DNA of 64,000 nucleotides, from assembly GCF_037622515.1 (NCBI RefSeq), contig NZ_JBBJCN010000005.1, positions 1-64,000 on the forward strand, written 5' to 3'. The position numbers were made by a program, and so were the translations under genes. Below are positions 43,683-52,286 of the stretch, piece by piece (position 1 is the first letter of the stretch; every line of letters begins with the position of its first letter). This stretch comes from Paradesertivirga superstes. GTDB taxonomy: Bacteria; Bacteroidota; Bacteroidia; Sphingobacteriales; Sphingobacteriaceae. A model generated the notes under the pieces. That model was not told the origin of the DNA, made no database searches, and was given only the letters and a program-made list of their open reading frames with translations.

Positions 43683-44699
43683 ATGAGAAGAACATTAATC
43701 ATAGCAGAAGCAGGTGTCAATCACAACGGCAATCTTAAAACAGCTAAAGTGCTTATTGATGCTGCAGCCAGAGCAGGCGTTGACTTTGTTAAGTTCCAGA
43801 CATTTAAGGCTGATAAGTTAGTTAGCCCCGCTGCTCAGAAAGCAGAATATCAAAATAATAATACCGGAATTGAAGAAACACAACTTCAGATGCTTAAAAA
43901 GCTAGAGTTAACTGAAGAGGATCATAATGTTTTGGTGAAGTATTGTTCCAAAAAGGGAATAAATTTTTTATCAACGGCATTCGACCTCGAGAGCCTTGAC
44001 TTTTTATACAAACTTGGAATCAGACTCTTTAAAATCCCCTCCGGAGAAATTACTAATTTACCTTATCTTGAAAAAGTTGCTCACCTTGCAGAAGAAATTA
44101 TTCTTTCAACGGGAATGAGTAATATGTTAGAAATTGGCGAAGCATTAACAGTTCTTCAATCAAATGCAAAATTAAATACTCGTATAACAGTTTTACACTG
44201 CAATACAGACTATCCTACTCCCTATCAGGATGTAAACTTAATGGCCATGGAAAGCATTAAAAATAGGTTCGGTGTAAATATTGGCTATTCAGATCATACT
44301 TTAGGCATTGAGGTGCCGATTGCTGCAGTAGCGTTGGGCGCTAACGTGATAGAGAAACATTTTACCTTAGATCGAACTTCACCGGGCCCGGATCATAGTG
44401 CCTCGTTAGAACCAGATGAATTGAAGGCAATGGTTACAGCTATCCGGAATATCGAAAGCGCATTAGGGTCATCAGTTAAAGAACCCAGCTCTTCTGAAAA
44501 AAAGAATATAGAAATTGCAAGAAAAAGTATTCATTTGATTAAAAGTTTAACCCAAGGTGATTCCTTAAAGGAATCTGATTTAATTATGCTTAGGCCAGGT
44601 AATGGAATCTCTCCAATGAGATTGAGGGAAGTTATTGGTAAGACTGTAAATAAGGACTTAGCTGCAGGTAGTAAACTAAGATTTGAGGATTTGGAATGA
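43683..44699 (+). CDS. neuB: Legionaminic acid synthase (NeuB/LegI)
   Basis: A 338-residue PEP-condensing synthase. I use ATG 43683 (MRRTLIIAEAGVNHNG); the frame extends to a TTG at 43674. It has the classical NeuB motifs VDFVKFQTFKADKLVS, FLSTAFDLESLDFLYKLG, FKIPSGEITNLPYLE, LHCNTDYPTP and GYSDHTLG, then EKHFTLDRTSPGPDHSASLE and a C-terminal SAF domain. It condenses the 2,4-diacetamido-mannose-type sugar from NeuC/LegG with PEP to give legionaminic acid. It overlaps neuC by four bases. It is distinct from the synthase at 32965. Confidence 0.94.
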   Translation: MRRTLIIAEAGVNHNGNLKTAKVLIDAAARAGVDFVKFQTFKADKLVSPAAQKAEYQNNNTGIEETQLQMLKKLELTEEDHNVLVKYCSKKGINFLSTAFDLESLDFLYKLGIRLFKIPSGEITNLPYLEKVAHLAEEIILSTGMSNMLEIGEALTVLQSNAKLNTRITVLHCNTDYPTPYQDVNLMAMESIKNRFGVNIGYSDHTLGIEVPIAAVALGANVIEKHFTLDRTSPGPDHSASLEPDELKAMVTAIRNIESALGSSVKEPSSSEKKNIEIARKSIHLIKSLTQGDSLKESDLIMLRPGNGISPMRLREVIGKTVNKDLAAGSKLRFEDLE

Positions 44700-45808
44700 A
44701 AATAGGTGTATTAACAAGCTCGCGAGCAGATTTTAGCATCTATCTTCCTTTACTAAAGGAATTGCAAAAAGATGCCTTTTTTGATCTGGAAATCATTGCT
44801 TTTGGAACTCATTTATCTCATTTCCATGGCTATACCATCCGTCAAATTGAAGAAGAGGGGTTCACTGTAAATTACACCATCGAGTCCATGCTGGTTTCTG
44901 ACAGCAAAGAGGGCATTGCGACAGCGATGAGCTTAACCATGATGAAGTTTTCTACATTCTGGAAAGAACATTATAAGAACTTTGACCTTGTATTTTGCTT
45001 AGGAGATAGGTATGAAATGTTTGCTGCTGTTATGGCAAGTGTTCCTTTTCAAGTTAAATTTGCCCATTTACATGGTGGAGAGAAAACTTTAGGTGCTATT
45101 GATAATGTTTTTAGACATGCGCTTTCCCATGCATCGATGATTCATTTTACGTCTACAGAACAGTATAAGAGACGTATCGAGGAAATGATTGATGAACCAA
45201 ATCATATATATCATGTAGGTGCTTTGAGCTTAGATAATTTATTAACAATTCGGTTATTAAGCATTGAAGAGTTTAAAGCTAAATGGGGCATTGACTTAAC
45301 CGTACCTACGGTTCTTACAACGTTCCATCCGGAAACTATTAATGTAGATCTTAATATTAAGTATGCTGAAGAGCTATCTTATTCGATAATAGAAGCATCC
45401 AAAAAATATCAGTTTATAATTACGATGCCTAATGTTGACACTAGCGGTAACAGCATTAGAGAGATATTCAAAGAGAGATTTTCTGGTCTGAAAAACGTAT
45501 TTCTTATTGAGAATTTAGGTACTCAAAGTTATTTCACCGTTATGAAGCACAGCAATTTCTTACTGGGAAATACATCTAGTGGGATAATAGAAGCAGCTTC
45601 CTTTGGTAAATATGTTATCAATTTAGGGGAGCGGCAACATGGCAGAGCCTGTGGAAACAATGTAATTCAAACAGATATAACCTCAGGAGCAATAGATGTG
45701 TCTATTGCAGCCATTGAAAATACTCCGGAATATTTAGGCGGCAATATATATTATAAAGCGGGTGCAACAGATGCTATAATAAATATTTTAAAAACAGGTC
45801 ATGAATAA
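44696..45808 (+). CDS. neuC: NDP-sugar 2-epimerase, hydrolysing (NeuC/LegG)
   Basis: A 370-residue GT-B-fold hydrolysing 2-epimerase. It starts MKIGVLTSSRADFSIYLPLL, with FGTHLSHFHGYTIRQIEEEG, the LGDRYEMFAAV segment, AHLHGGEKTLGAIDNVFRHA, TTFHPETINVD and GNTSSGIIEAASFGKYVIN. These are standard NeuC/LegG features. It releases the nucleotide and inverts C2 to give the manno-configured free sugar for the synthase. The order NeuB-NeuC-PtmE-CMP synthetase follows the Campylobacter legionaminic cluster. The start overlaps the neuB stop as ATGA. Confidence 0.93.
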   Translation: MKIGVLTSSRADFSIYLPLLKELQKDAFFDLEIIAFGTHLSHFHGYTIRQIEEEGFTVNYTIESMLVSDSKEGIATAMSLTMMKFSTFWKEHYKNFDLVFCLGDRYEMFAAVMASVPFQVKFAHLHGGEKTLGAIDNVFRHALSHASMIHFTSTEQYKRRIEEMIDEPNHIYHVGALSLDNLLTIRLLSIEEFKAKWGIDLTVPTVLTTFHPETINVDLNIKYAEELSYSIIEASKKYQFIITMPNVDTSGNSIREIFKERFSGLKNVFLIENLGTQSYFTVMKHSNFLLGNTSSGIIEAASFGKYVINLGERQHGRACGNNVIQTDITSGAIDVSIAAIENTPEYLGGNIYYKAGATDAIINILKTGHE

Positions 45809-46856
45809 TAACCGGCAGCATATTGTTAAAGTAAACCAGGAAGCACGGGCAGCTTTGCGTGCATTAGATATCTTGAAGGATAGTGTCAGTAGAACATTAT
45901 TTGTAATTAATGATACAAACAAACTGGTAGGCTCGTTAACGGATGGTGATATCAGGAGAGGCCTTTTAAAAGGGCTGGAAATTTCGTATTCAATCGAGTC
46001 TTTTATGAACACTAATTTTAAGTATTTAAAAGAGTCAAACAATAATATCGATCGAATAAAGTCCTTCAGAGAGGCCGATATTAGTTTAATACCTCTAGTC
46101 GACGACGAGTTTTATTTATTGGAAGTTTTAGATCTTAAAATAACCAAGACTGTTATTCCTGTTGCCGCGTTAATTATGGCAGGAGGCAGAGGAGAGCGAC
46201 TAAAGCCCTTAACCGATACGCAACCTAAACCTATGCTTAAAGTAGGCAGCAAGCCTATTCTTGAGCATAATATAGACCGTCTTATCTCATATGGCATAAA
46301 AGAGATTTTTATTAGTGTTAAATATTTAAAGCGGCAGATAATGGACTATTTTGGTGATGGTTCACCTAAAGGAGTAAGTATTTCTTATATAGAAGAAACT
46401 GAAGGCTTAGGAACGCTGGGAGCTTTATCTTTAATAAGCAAATCGGGATACCATGATATATTGGTGATGAATTCAGATCTTTTAACAAATATTGATTTCG
46501 AGGATTTTTATCAGTTTTATAAAGATCAAAATGCCAGTATGGCACTTGCAAGCATCCCTTACGAGGTAAATATCCCATATGCTGTTTTGGAAACTAATGA
46601 CCATCACGTTTCAGCCTTTAAAGAAAAGCCGCGATACACGTATTATTCAAACGGTGGAATTTATTTAATGAAATTTGAATTAAGAAATCTGTTCAAAAAA
46701 GGCGATTATTATAATGCGACCGATATGATGGATCTTCTTATTCAAAAAGAGAAAGAAAGTTTAGTTCATTATCCTCTGTTAAGTTATTGGCTGGATATTG
46801 GCAAATACAGTGATTTTACCAAAGCACAGGAAGATATAAAGCATATTAGATTATAA
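45801..46856 (+). CDS. ptmE: CBS-domain sugar-1-phosphate nucleotidyltransferase (PtmE-like)
   Basis: A 351-residue two-part protein. Residues about 1-115 contain a CBS pair (LFVINDTNKLVGSLTDGDIR, SLIPLVDDEFYLLEVL). Residues about 120-351 form a nucleotidyltransferase with the MAGGRGERLKPLTDTQPKPM signature, VMNSDLLTN and EKPRYTYYSNGGIYLM. This architecture matches PtmE, which makes GDP-glucosamine from glucosamine-1-phosphate and GTP in Campylobacter legionaminic synthesis, so the pathway here is expected to use GDP-linked intermediates. It overlaps neuC by eight bases and the next gene by one. Confidence 0.9.
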   Translation: MNNNRQHIVKVNQEARAALRALDILKDSVSRTLFVINDTNKLVGSLTDGDIRRGLLKGLEISYSIESFMNTNFKYLKESNNNIDRIKSFREADISLIPLVDDEFYLLEVLDLKITKTVIPVAALIMAGGRGERLKPLTDTQPKPMLKVGSKPILEHNIDRLISYGIKEIFISVKYLKRQIMDYFGDGSPKGVSISYIEETEGLGTLGALSLISKSGYHDILVMNSDLLTNIDFEDFYQFYKDQNASMALASIPYEVNIPYAVLETNDHHVSAFKEKPRYTYYSNGGIYLMKFELRNLFKKGDYYNATDMMDLLIQKEKESLVHYPLLSYWLDIGKYSDFTKAQEDIKHIRL

Positions 46857-47542
46857 TGAGAGTGCTATACGTTATCCCCGCGAGAAAGGGGTCTAAGGGT
46901 CTTCCGGGAAAGAATATCAAGCTGTTAAATAACAAACCTCTAATTAGTTATTCCATTGATTTTGCCTTGCAAAACATGGACCTAGATGCTGAAATATGTA
47001 TTACAACTAATGATGATGATGTAATAGCTATAGCAAAACAAAGAGGCATTGAAATTCCATTTAAAAGACCTGAACACCTTGCCTCTGATATAGCTAATAC
47101 CTACGATGTTTTATTACACGCTTTGAATTATTACAAGGGAAATGGTAAAGAATTCGAAGCTGTCATGCTATTACAGCCTACCTCACCGTTTAGAAATTCA
47201 TCAGATCATAAAGCTGTTATAGATACATTTGATCTAGAATGTGATATGGTGGTAACGGTTAAAGAGTCGAAAGAAAATCCTTATTTCACGATCTTCGAGG
47301 AGAATGAATTCGGATATTTGGAAAAATCAAAACGAGGGGAATTTCAACGTAGGCAAGACTGCCCTCAAGTGTATACATACAACGGCTCAATTTATTTAAT
47401 AAGAGTTTCGTCATTGGAAGTTGCTCCACTAAGTACTTTTAAAAAGGTAAAAAAAGTGCTAATGCCTGAAAATCGAAGTATTGATATAGATACCATGGCA
47501 GACTGGGTCTTAGCAGAATATTTTTCCAACGCATATAATTAA
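46856..47542 (+). CDS. legF: CMP-legionaminic acid synthetase (LegF-like)
   Basis: A 228-residue cytidylyltransferase. The CTP loop is IPARKGSKGLPGKNIKLLNN, followed by AEICITTNDDDVIAIAKQRG and LLQPTSPFRNSSDH; near the end are RRQDCPQVYTYNGSIYLIR and MPENRSIDIDTMADW with metal-binding acidic residues. It activates the nonulosonic acid with CTP for transfer. It overlaps ptmE by one base and the HisF-like gene by one base, completing the legionaminic pathway core in one coupled array. Confidence 0.9.
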   Translation: MRVLYVIPARKGSKGLPGKNIKLLNNKPLISYSIDFALQNMDLDAEICITTNDDDVIAIAKQRGIEIPFKRPEHLASDIANTYDVLLHALNYYKGNGKEFEAVMLLQPTSPFRNSSDHKAVIDTFDLECDMVVTVKESKENPYFTIFEENEFGYLEKSKRGEFQRRQDCPQVYTYNGSIYLIRVSSLEVAPLSTFKKVKKVLMPENRSIDIDTMADWVLAEYFSNAYN

Positions 47543-48387
47543 TGAAGACAGTAAGAATTATCCCCCGTTTAGATATTAAAGGACCAAATCTTGTAAAAGG
47601 CATTCACCTAGAAGGATTAAGAGTTTTGGGTAAGCCTTCTGATTTTGCGAAGTATTATTATGAACAAGGTGCCGACGAGCTGATATTTATGGATGTAGTT
47701 GCCTCATTATACGAGCGTAATAGTTTACATGATATTATATCTGAAACCGCCAAGAGCATCTTTATTCCTATTACAGTGGGTGGCGGTCTTCGGAGTATCT
47801 CAGACATTAAAGAAGTTTTAAGAGCTGGTGCCGATAAAGTTTGTTTAAATACCGCCGCAATAAATAACCATCAGTTGGTTAAGGAGGCGTCAAGAATGTT
47901 TGGCTCATCTACAATTGTCATCGCTATTGAGGCAATCAAGGAAACAGATGGACGTTATCTTGCATATACAGATAATGGCAGGGAGTACACTGGGGTTGAT
48001 GTTCTTGAATGGGCGCAAAAGGCAGATGAACTAGGTGCAGGCGAGTTAGTGATAACTTCAGTAGATAGGGAAGGAACAGGTGAAGGATTTGATTTGGAAC
48101 TTATATCTAGAATTAGTTCTCTGGTAAGCATTCCTGTAATAGCCCATGGGGGCGCTGCTAAAGCGGAGCACGTTACCTCTGTATTTAATGATGGATTTGC
48201 AGATGCTGTTGCCCTCTCTTCTTTATTGCATTATCATTTTATAAGAGAAAATGAATCAGAAGTTTCTAGTCTGGAGGGAAATGTGGAGTTTTTGAAACAA
48301 AAAAGAAGTTATCATATTTTTGAGCCCTGTAGTATTTCTGAGGTAAAGAATATATTAAAGTCGAATAATATTGATTGTAGGATATGA
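47542..48387 (+). CDS. hisF: HisF paralogue for amidino-sugar synthesis
   Basis: A 281-residue TIM barrel related to the imidazole glycerol phosphate synthase cyclase subunit. It opens with RIIPRLDIKGPNLVKGIHLE, retaining Asp11, but residue 130 is Glu (IAIEAIKE) where histidine-pathway HisF has the second catalytic Asp. A C-terminal extension of about 25 residues (EFLKQKRSYHIFEPCSISEV) is also unlike HisF. It lies with HisH and a WbpG/PseA-type amidotransferase, an arrangement known from Pseudomonas O-antigen loci where HisH2/HisF2 supply ammonia. Histidine biosynthesis is therefore unlikely to be its role. Confidence 0.88.
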   Translation: MKTVRIIPRLDIKGPNLVKGIHLEGLRVLGKPSDFAKYYYEQGADELIFMDVVASLYERNSLHDIISETAKSIFIPITVGGGLRSISDIKEVLRAGADKVCLNTAAINNHQLVKEASRMFGSSTIVIAIEAIKETDGRYLAYTDNGREYTGVDVLEWAQKADELGAGELVITSVDREGTGEGFDLELISRISSLVSIPVIAHGGAAKAEHVTSVFNDGFADAVALSSLLHYHFIRENESEVSSLEGNVEFLKQKRSYHIFEPCSISEVKNILKSNNIDCRI

Positions 48388-49040
48388 TGAGTAAAGCTAA
48401 AAAAGTAACTATTATCGATTATCGGTTGGGTAATCTGTTTAGTGTAAAGCAAGCCTGTGATACTATTGGTTTGGGAACCAAAATCAGTACCGATAAAAAC
48501 GACATCTTGGAGGCTGACGCACTTATTTTGCCAGGGGTTGGAGCTTTTATAGAGGCAATGAATAACCTTGAAAATTTAGAACTTATTAATCCTATAAAGG
48601 AAGTTGTTAAAGCTGGTAAACCCATTTTTGGGGTTTGTTTAGGGCTGCAGTTACTATTTACCGAAAGTGAGGAATTCGGTTCAGGAAAGGGATTAGACTT
48701 AATCCCAGGAGTAATTAAAAAATTTCCTTCATCAAAAGATAAAAAGAAAATTAAGGTGCCTCAAATTGCCTGGAATCGTCTTTACGCTTTTAAGCAAGCT
48801 TGGGCAAACACCCCACTTAATTCTTTAAGTGATCAAGAATTTATGTACTTCGTGCATTCTTATTATGTGCAGCCCTCAAATGAGTCATGCATATTAACGA
48901 AAACAAATTATGAAGGTGTTGAATATTGTTCTTCCATCTTAGAAAATAATATATTTGCAACACAGTTTCATCCAGAGAAAAGTTCAGAAAAGGGACTATC
49001 TATCTATAAAAATTGGGCTACAACTAATAATTTACTATAA
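48384..49040 (+). CDS. hisH: HisH paralogue, glutamine amidotransferase
   Basis: A 218-residue class-I glutaminase. The nucleophile Cys85 is in IFGVCLGLQLLF, and the His-Glu pair in ATQFHPEKSSEKGL. LILPGVGAFIEAM forms the oxyanion side. It would release ammonia from glutamine and pass it through the HisF barrel to the sugar amidotransferase encoded next. ATG 48384 overlaps the HisF stop by four bases; a second ATG three bases on is equally possible. It overlaps the next gene by one base. Confidence 0.9.
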   Translation: MMSKAKKVTIIDYRLGNLFSVKQACDTIGLGTKISTDKNDILEADALILPGVGAFIEAMNNLENLELINPIKEVVKAGKPIFGVCLGLQLLFTESEEFGSGKGLDLIPGVIKKFPSSKDKKKIKVPQIAWNRLYAFKQAWANTPLNSLSDQEFMYFVHSYYVQPSNESCILTKTNYEGVEYCSSILENNIFATQFHPEKSSEKGLSIYKNWATTNNLL

Positions 49041-50272
49041 TGGCAGAAAAAGGCAATCTTGAAGCTTATTACGGCTTGCCGCAAGACGTAAAATTTTGCG
49101 AAAAATGTGTTATGTCTAACCAGCGCCCAGCTTCAACAGTTGAATTTAGACATACGAAAGACAGCAAGAAAGTTACCATGAATTTTGATGAACATGGTAT
49201 TTGTGATGCATGTCGCACGGCAGAGATTAAAGAAAGTATCAATTGGGAAACTCGTGAAGAAGAATTAATTAAGCTTCTTGATAAGCACCGAAAGAATGAT
49301 GGCTCTTATGATTGCTTGGTACCCGGGAGCGGAGGAAAGGATAGTGCCTATCAATCTCACGTTTTAAAGTATAAATACGGCATGAATCCTTTAACGGTGA
49401 CGTGGCCACCCATTCTTTATACTGATTATGGACTTAAAAATTGGAAAAATTGGCTTGATAGCGGGTTTGATAATATTTCGTTCTATAGAAATGGAAAAGT
49501 AATGAAGCTTTTAACCAGGCTTTCAATCGAGAACCTTCTACATCCATTTCAGACGTTTATTCTGGGACAAAAAAATCTGGCGCCAAAAATTGCAGCTAAG
49601 CATGGAATTAATTTAGTATTCTACGGTGAAAATGAGGCCGAATATGGTAATCCTATTGCTGATAATATGACATCGTTACGGGATAAATCTTACCATAGCT
49701 TCGATCATTTAGAAGATATTTTTTTGGGTGGAGTTTCTGTACCGGAACTAATTGATAGCTATGATGTAAGGCTATCAGATATTTTAACCTTTTTGCCTCC
49801 AAAAGCTGAAGAATTGGAAAAAGCTAATATAGAAGTTCATTATTTGGGTTATTACTTAAAGTGGACTCCTCAAGAAGTTTACTATTATGCAATCGAAAAT
49901 ACAGGATTTAAGGCCAGGCCTTTTAGAACTCAAGGAACCTACAGTAAATACAGTGGTATAGATGATAAAATTGATGATTTGCATTTTTATACCACCCACA
50001 TAAAATTTGGAATTGGGCGCGCATCTTATGACGCTTCTCAGGAAATAAGAAATAAACACATTACGCGTGAAGAAGGTGTCGCTCTCGTAAATCGTTTTGA
50101 TGGTGAATTCCCCGACAGGTATTTTAACGAGATCATGGAGTACATTGGCATGAAGCCTGGGCATTTCCATGAGCTTTGCGATAAATTTAGGTCACCCCAC
50201 TTATGGGATAAGGATGATAAAGGCGAATGGAAATTACGTCACAACGTAAGTAAGTCAGGTTTAGAAGACTAA
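49040..50272 (+). CDS. N-acetyl sugar amidotransferase (PseA/WbpG family)
   Basis: A 410-residue protein of the PP-loop ATP pyrophosphatase superfamily. An N-terminal zinc-type cluster uses Cys20, Cys23, Cys55 and Cys58 (CEKCVMSNQRP, GICDAC). The ATP loop SGGKDS is at 97-102, followed by LTVTWPPILYTDYGLKNW. The family converts an acetamido group of a nonulosonic acid or other sugar into an acetamidino group using ammonia from HisH/HisF. This predicts a legionaminic acid with an acetamidino substituent. It ends the coupled legB-to-here array; the next gene starts 38 bases later. Confidence 0.92.
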   Translation: MAEKGNLEAYYGLPQDVKFCEKCVMSNQRPASTVEFRHTKDSKKVTMNFDEHGICDACRTAEIKESINWETREEELIKLLDKHRKNDGSYDCLVPGSGGKDSAYQSHVLKYKYGMNPLTVTWPPILYTDYGLKNWKNWLDSGFDNISFYRNGKVMKLLTRLSIENLLHPFQTFILGQKNLAPKIAAKHGINLVFYGENEAEYGNPIADNMTSLRDKSYHSFDHLEDIFLGGVSVPELIDSYDVRLSDILTFLPPKAEELEKANIEVHYLGYYLKWTPQEVYYYAIENTGFKARPFRTQGTYSKYSGIDDKIDDLHFYTTHIKFGIGRASYDASQEIRNKHITREEGVALVNRFDGEFPDRYFNEIMEYIGMKPGHFHELCDKFRSPHLWDKDDKGEWKLRHNVSKSGLED

Positions 50273-50310
50273 AATCGAATATTATGTATTTGTTTAAAGT
50301 GTAGTGTTTA

Positions 50311-51504
50311 ATGGATAACGGATTACCTCATTCTAAAACGACTCTTTTAGCAGTACAGGGCCCAACACAATTTATTGCAGCTTATATCGCTTTTCTTTGG
50401 TATAATAAGGTGATTGCAAAAAAGGATCCAGAAGCGGTACTATTGATATATGACACATATGCTCCTTCAGCAAATGAATCACCAATTAAAAATGCTATAT
50501 TAAAGTTAGCTTCAATATTTCCCTGGCATGACATTGTTTTTCTTAATGAAAGTGATATGAGAAAGATATCATTGTCAAATTATAAGAAATCTATCTCAAA
50601 GTTGCGAGTAAAAATGCTCAATTATGATTTTGAAGAAATTTTTATCGCAAGAGATTACGGTAGTTTTGGTACTCAGCTTATCCTAAATACATATCCAACT
50701 TCTCTTCGCTTTGAATATGGGGATTCCTTTGGCTTGGTTGGAGATGAATCTGCTATAGGTCTCTCCTTTAAAGATTTTTTTAATGCCCCACTGCCTGTGC
50801 TTAAATCCGTCTTAAAACAGCTAATTTTCTGGCACTTTCCGGCTCGTTATAAGTTTACGGCCTCTATTCTTTCTATGCCTCTGGATTGGACAGGGAGTTA
50901 TCTTAAAGGAAAACAACTAATGATTCCATCTAGAGAGTTTGGAAAGAAGGTTTTTACTGATCTGGCAGATCAGATTCCTGAATTAGCTAATTATTGTAAT
51001 GACTTGCTTAAGGATAATGAGGTCCCGTGCAATTTATATCTTTTAAGCAATTTGGCAAATTCAGGATTAAGTACATTTGAGAATGAATTAGGACTATATG
51101 AAGAAATTATTAATGAGACTGCAGAAAGCGGCACCCTTATAATTTTAAAAAATCATCCTCGTGGATCCGAAATAATAATCGATAGGCTTCGTGAAAAGTT
51201 AAATAAGAGTTATAATGTTAAAATTATTAATCGTGAAGCTTTTAGCGCTTATCCAATTGAACTTTGGACCTCTTTGTTGAACAAATGTAACGTTTATCCA
51301 ATTTTCTCAACCAGTGTAATTAGCTTAATGTATTTATTATCTAAGGGAGTTATAATGACGCTGGATATTAAAAAAATTGAAAGGTATATTTACCCCAATA
51401 AAAGAGATTTTATATTAGAGAGTGAAAAGATGTCAAGACAAGCTCTTGCAACGCTAATTGACTGGGATGCAAAGTCCCCACTATGGAGTGGTTCAAAAGT
51501 ATAA
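50311..51504 (+). CDS. Sialyltransferase/polysialyltransferase-like protein
   Basis: A 397-residue protein with GT-B features. It opens with TTLLAVQGPTQFIAAYIAFL, the kind of start seen in bacterial polysialyltransferase-like and GT52-like proteins. It then has FEEIFIARDYGSFGTQLIL, a GDSFGLVGDE acidic segment, GTLIILKNHPRGSEIIIDR and CNVYPIFSTSVISLMYLLSKG; the NHPRG and ST-S pair matches the CMP-binding HP and SS/TS motifs of such enzymes. Placed straight after the CMP-legionaminate genes, it is the best candidate legionaminyltransferase. Family assignment is by motif only. Its 3' end overlaps the next gene by 38 bases. Confidence 0.65.
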   Translation: MDNGLPHSKTTLLAVQGPTQFIAAYIAFLWYNKVIAKKDPEAVLLIYDTYAPSANESPIKNAILKLASIFPWHDIVFLNESDMRKISLSNYKKSISKLRVKMLNYDFEEIFIARDYGSFGTQLILNTYPTSLRFEYGDSFGLVGDESAIGLSFKDFFNAPLPVLKSVLKQLIFWHFPARYKFTASILSMPLDWTGSYLKGKQLMIPSREFGKKVFTDLADQIPELANYCNDLLKDNEVPCNLYLLSNLANSGLSTFENELGLYEEIINETAESGTLIILKNHPRGSEIIIDRLREKLNKSYNVKIINREAFSAYPIELWTSLLNKCNVYPIFSTSVISLMYLLSKGVIMTLDIKKIERYIYPNKRDFILESEKMSRQALATLIDWDAKSPLWSGSKV

Positions 51505-52198
51505 ATCCTTGGTAATAACAAAAATAAAGATTCTCCTTTGTAAATTTAAATATCGATTCAAGCGATATAAGACTTCTAATATTTCTTGGAGCGCGTTTTT
51601 AGCACCCAAAGTGCAAATATTAGGTATTGATAATATTTCAATAGGAAGAAACTGTACTATAGGGGAATCCACTTTATTTACTATTAATAATAGAAAAAAT
51701 AAGGATGCCCAGCTTATTATTGGTAATAACTCCTACATCGGCAGGGATAATTTCTTTTCTGTCGGCAAATTAATTACAGTTGGAGAGTATTGTATCTTTG
51801 GTAATAAATGTTCTTTTATTTGTAGTGATCATAAGTTCCAAGATCCCTTAATCCCGTATGCAAAATCCGGGAATAGTTTTGAAAAGGTTATTCAAATTGG
51901 AGTTAATTGCTGGTTAGGACATGATGTTGGAATTATTGGTAACATAAGGATCGGTCATGGATCTATTATTGGAGCTAAAGCATTAATCACTAAAGATATA
52001 CCGCCTTTTAGTATGGTAGTAGGAAATCCGTCGAAGATTATAAAAAGATATAATTTCGAAAAAGGGGAGTGGGTGAGAGGGAATGAAATAATAGAAAGCA
52101 TTTTTCTAGACGAACAAGTCTATTTGCAATTTTTGCGTAGTTCAGGAGATTTGCCGATCGCTTATCATGCTAGTTCGTCATACAGTGGTGATCTTTAG
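51467..52198 (+). CDS. Hexapeptide acyltransferase
   Basis: I use ATG 51467 (243 residues), which overlaps the preceding gene by 38 bases; GTG 51488 and TTG 51509 are alternatives and none has a clear ribosome site. The body is a left-handed beta helix: GIDNISIGRNCTIGESTLF, LIIGNNSYIGRDNF, GEYCIFGNKCSFIC, IGVNCWLGHDVGIIGNIRIG and GAKALITKDIPPFSMVVGNP. The His in SDHKF and the C-terminal VVGNPSKIIK are typical of O-acetyltransferases. It probably acetylates a sugar residue or a precursor. A polar tail of about 40 residues follows the helix. Confidence 0.82.
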   Translation: MQSPHYGVVQKYKSLVITKIKILLCKFKYRFKRYKTSNISWSAFLAPKVQILGIDNISIGRNCTIGESTLFTINNRKNKDAQLIIGNNSYIGRDNFFSVGKLITVGEYCIFGNKCSFICSDHKFQDPLIPYAKSGNSFEKVIQIGVNCWLGHDVGIIGNIRIGHGSIIGAKALITKDIPPFSMVVGNPSKIIKRYNFEKGEWVRGNEIIESIFLDEQVYLQFLRSSGDLPIAYHASSSYSGDL

Positions 52199-52286
52199 TT
52201 TTATAAGAATTCAAAATATAAATCTGTCAAAAGGGGGCCGTACTTATTAATCAAATGAAAATAAACACTCAGATAACATCAATAGT

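Noticed and set aside
47542..49040. HisF and HisH as part of a histidine operon
   Set aside because: No other his genes are nearby, HisF has Glu at position 130, and the amidotransferase gene follows directly.
40904..50272. Pseudaminic acid instead of legionaminic acid as product of module 2
   Set aside because: LegB/LegC wording and the CBS-type PtmE point to the GDP-linked legionaminic route; no PseB-, PseC- or PseG-like gene is seen. The PseA-family protein alone does not decide the stereochemistry.
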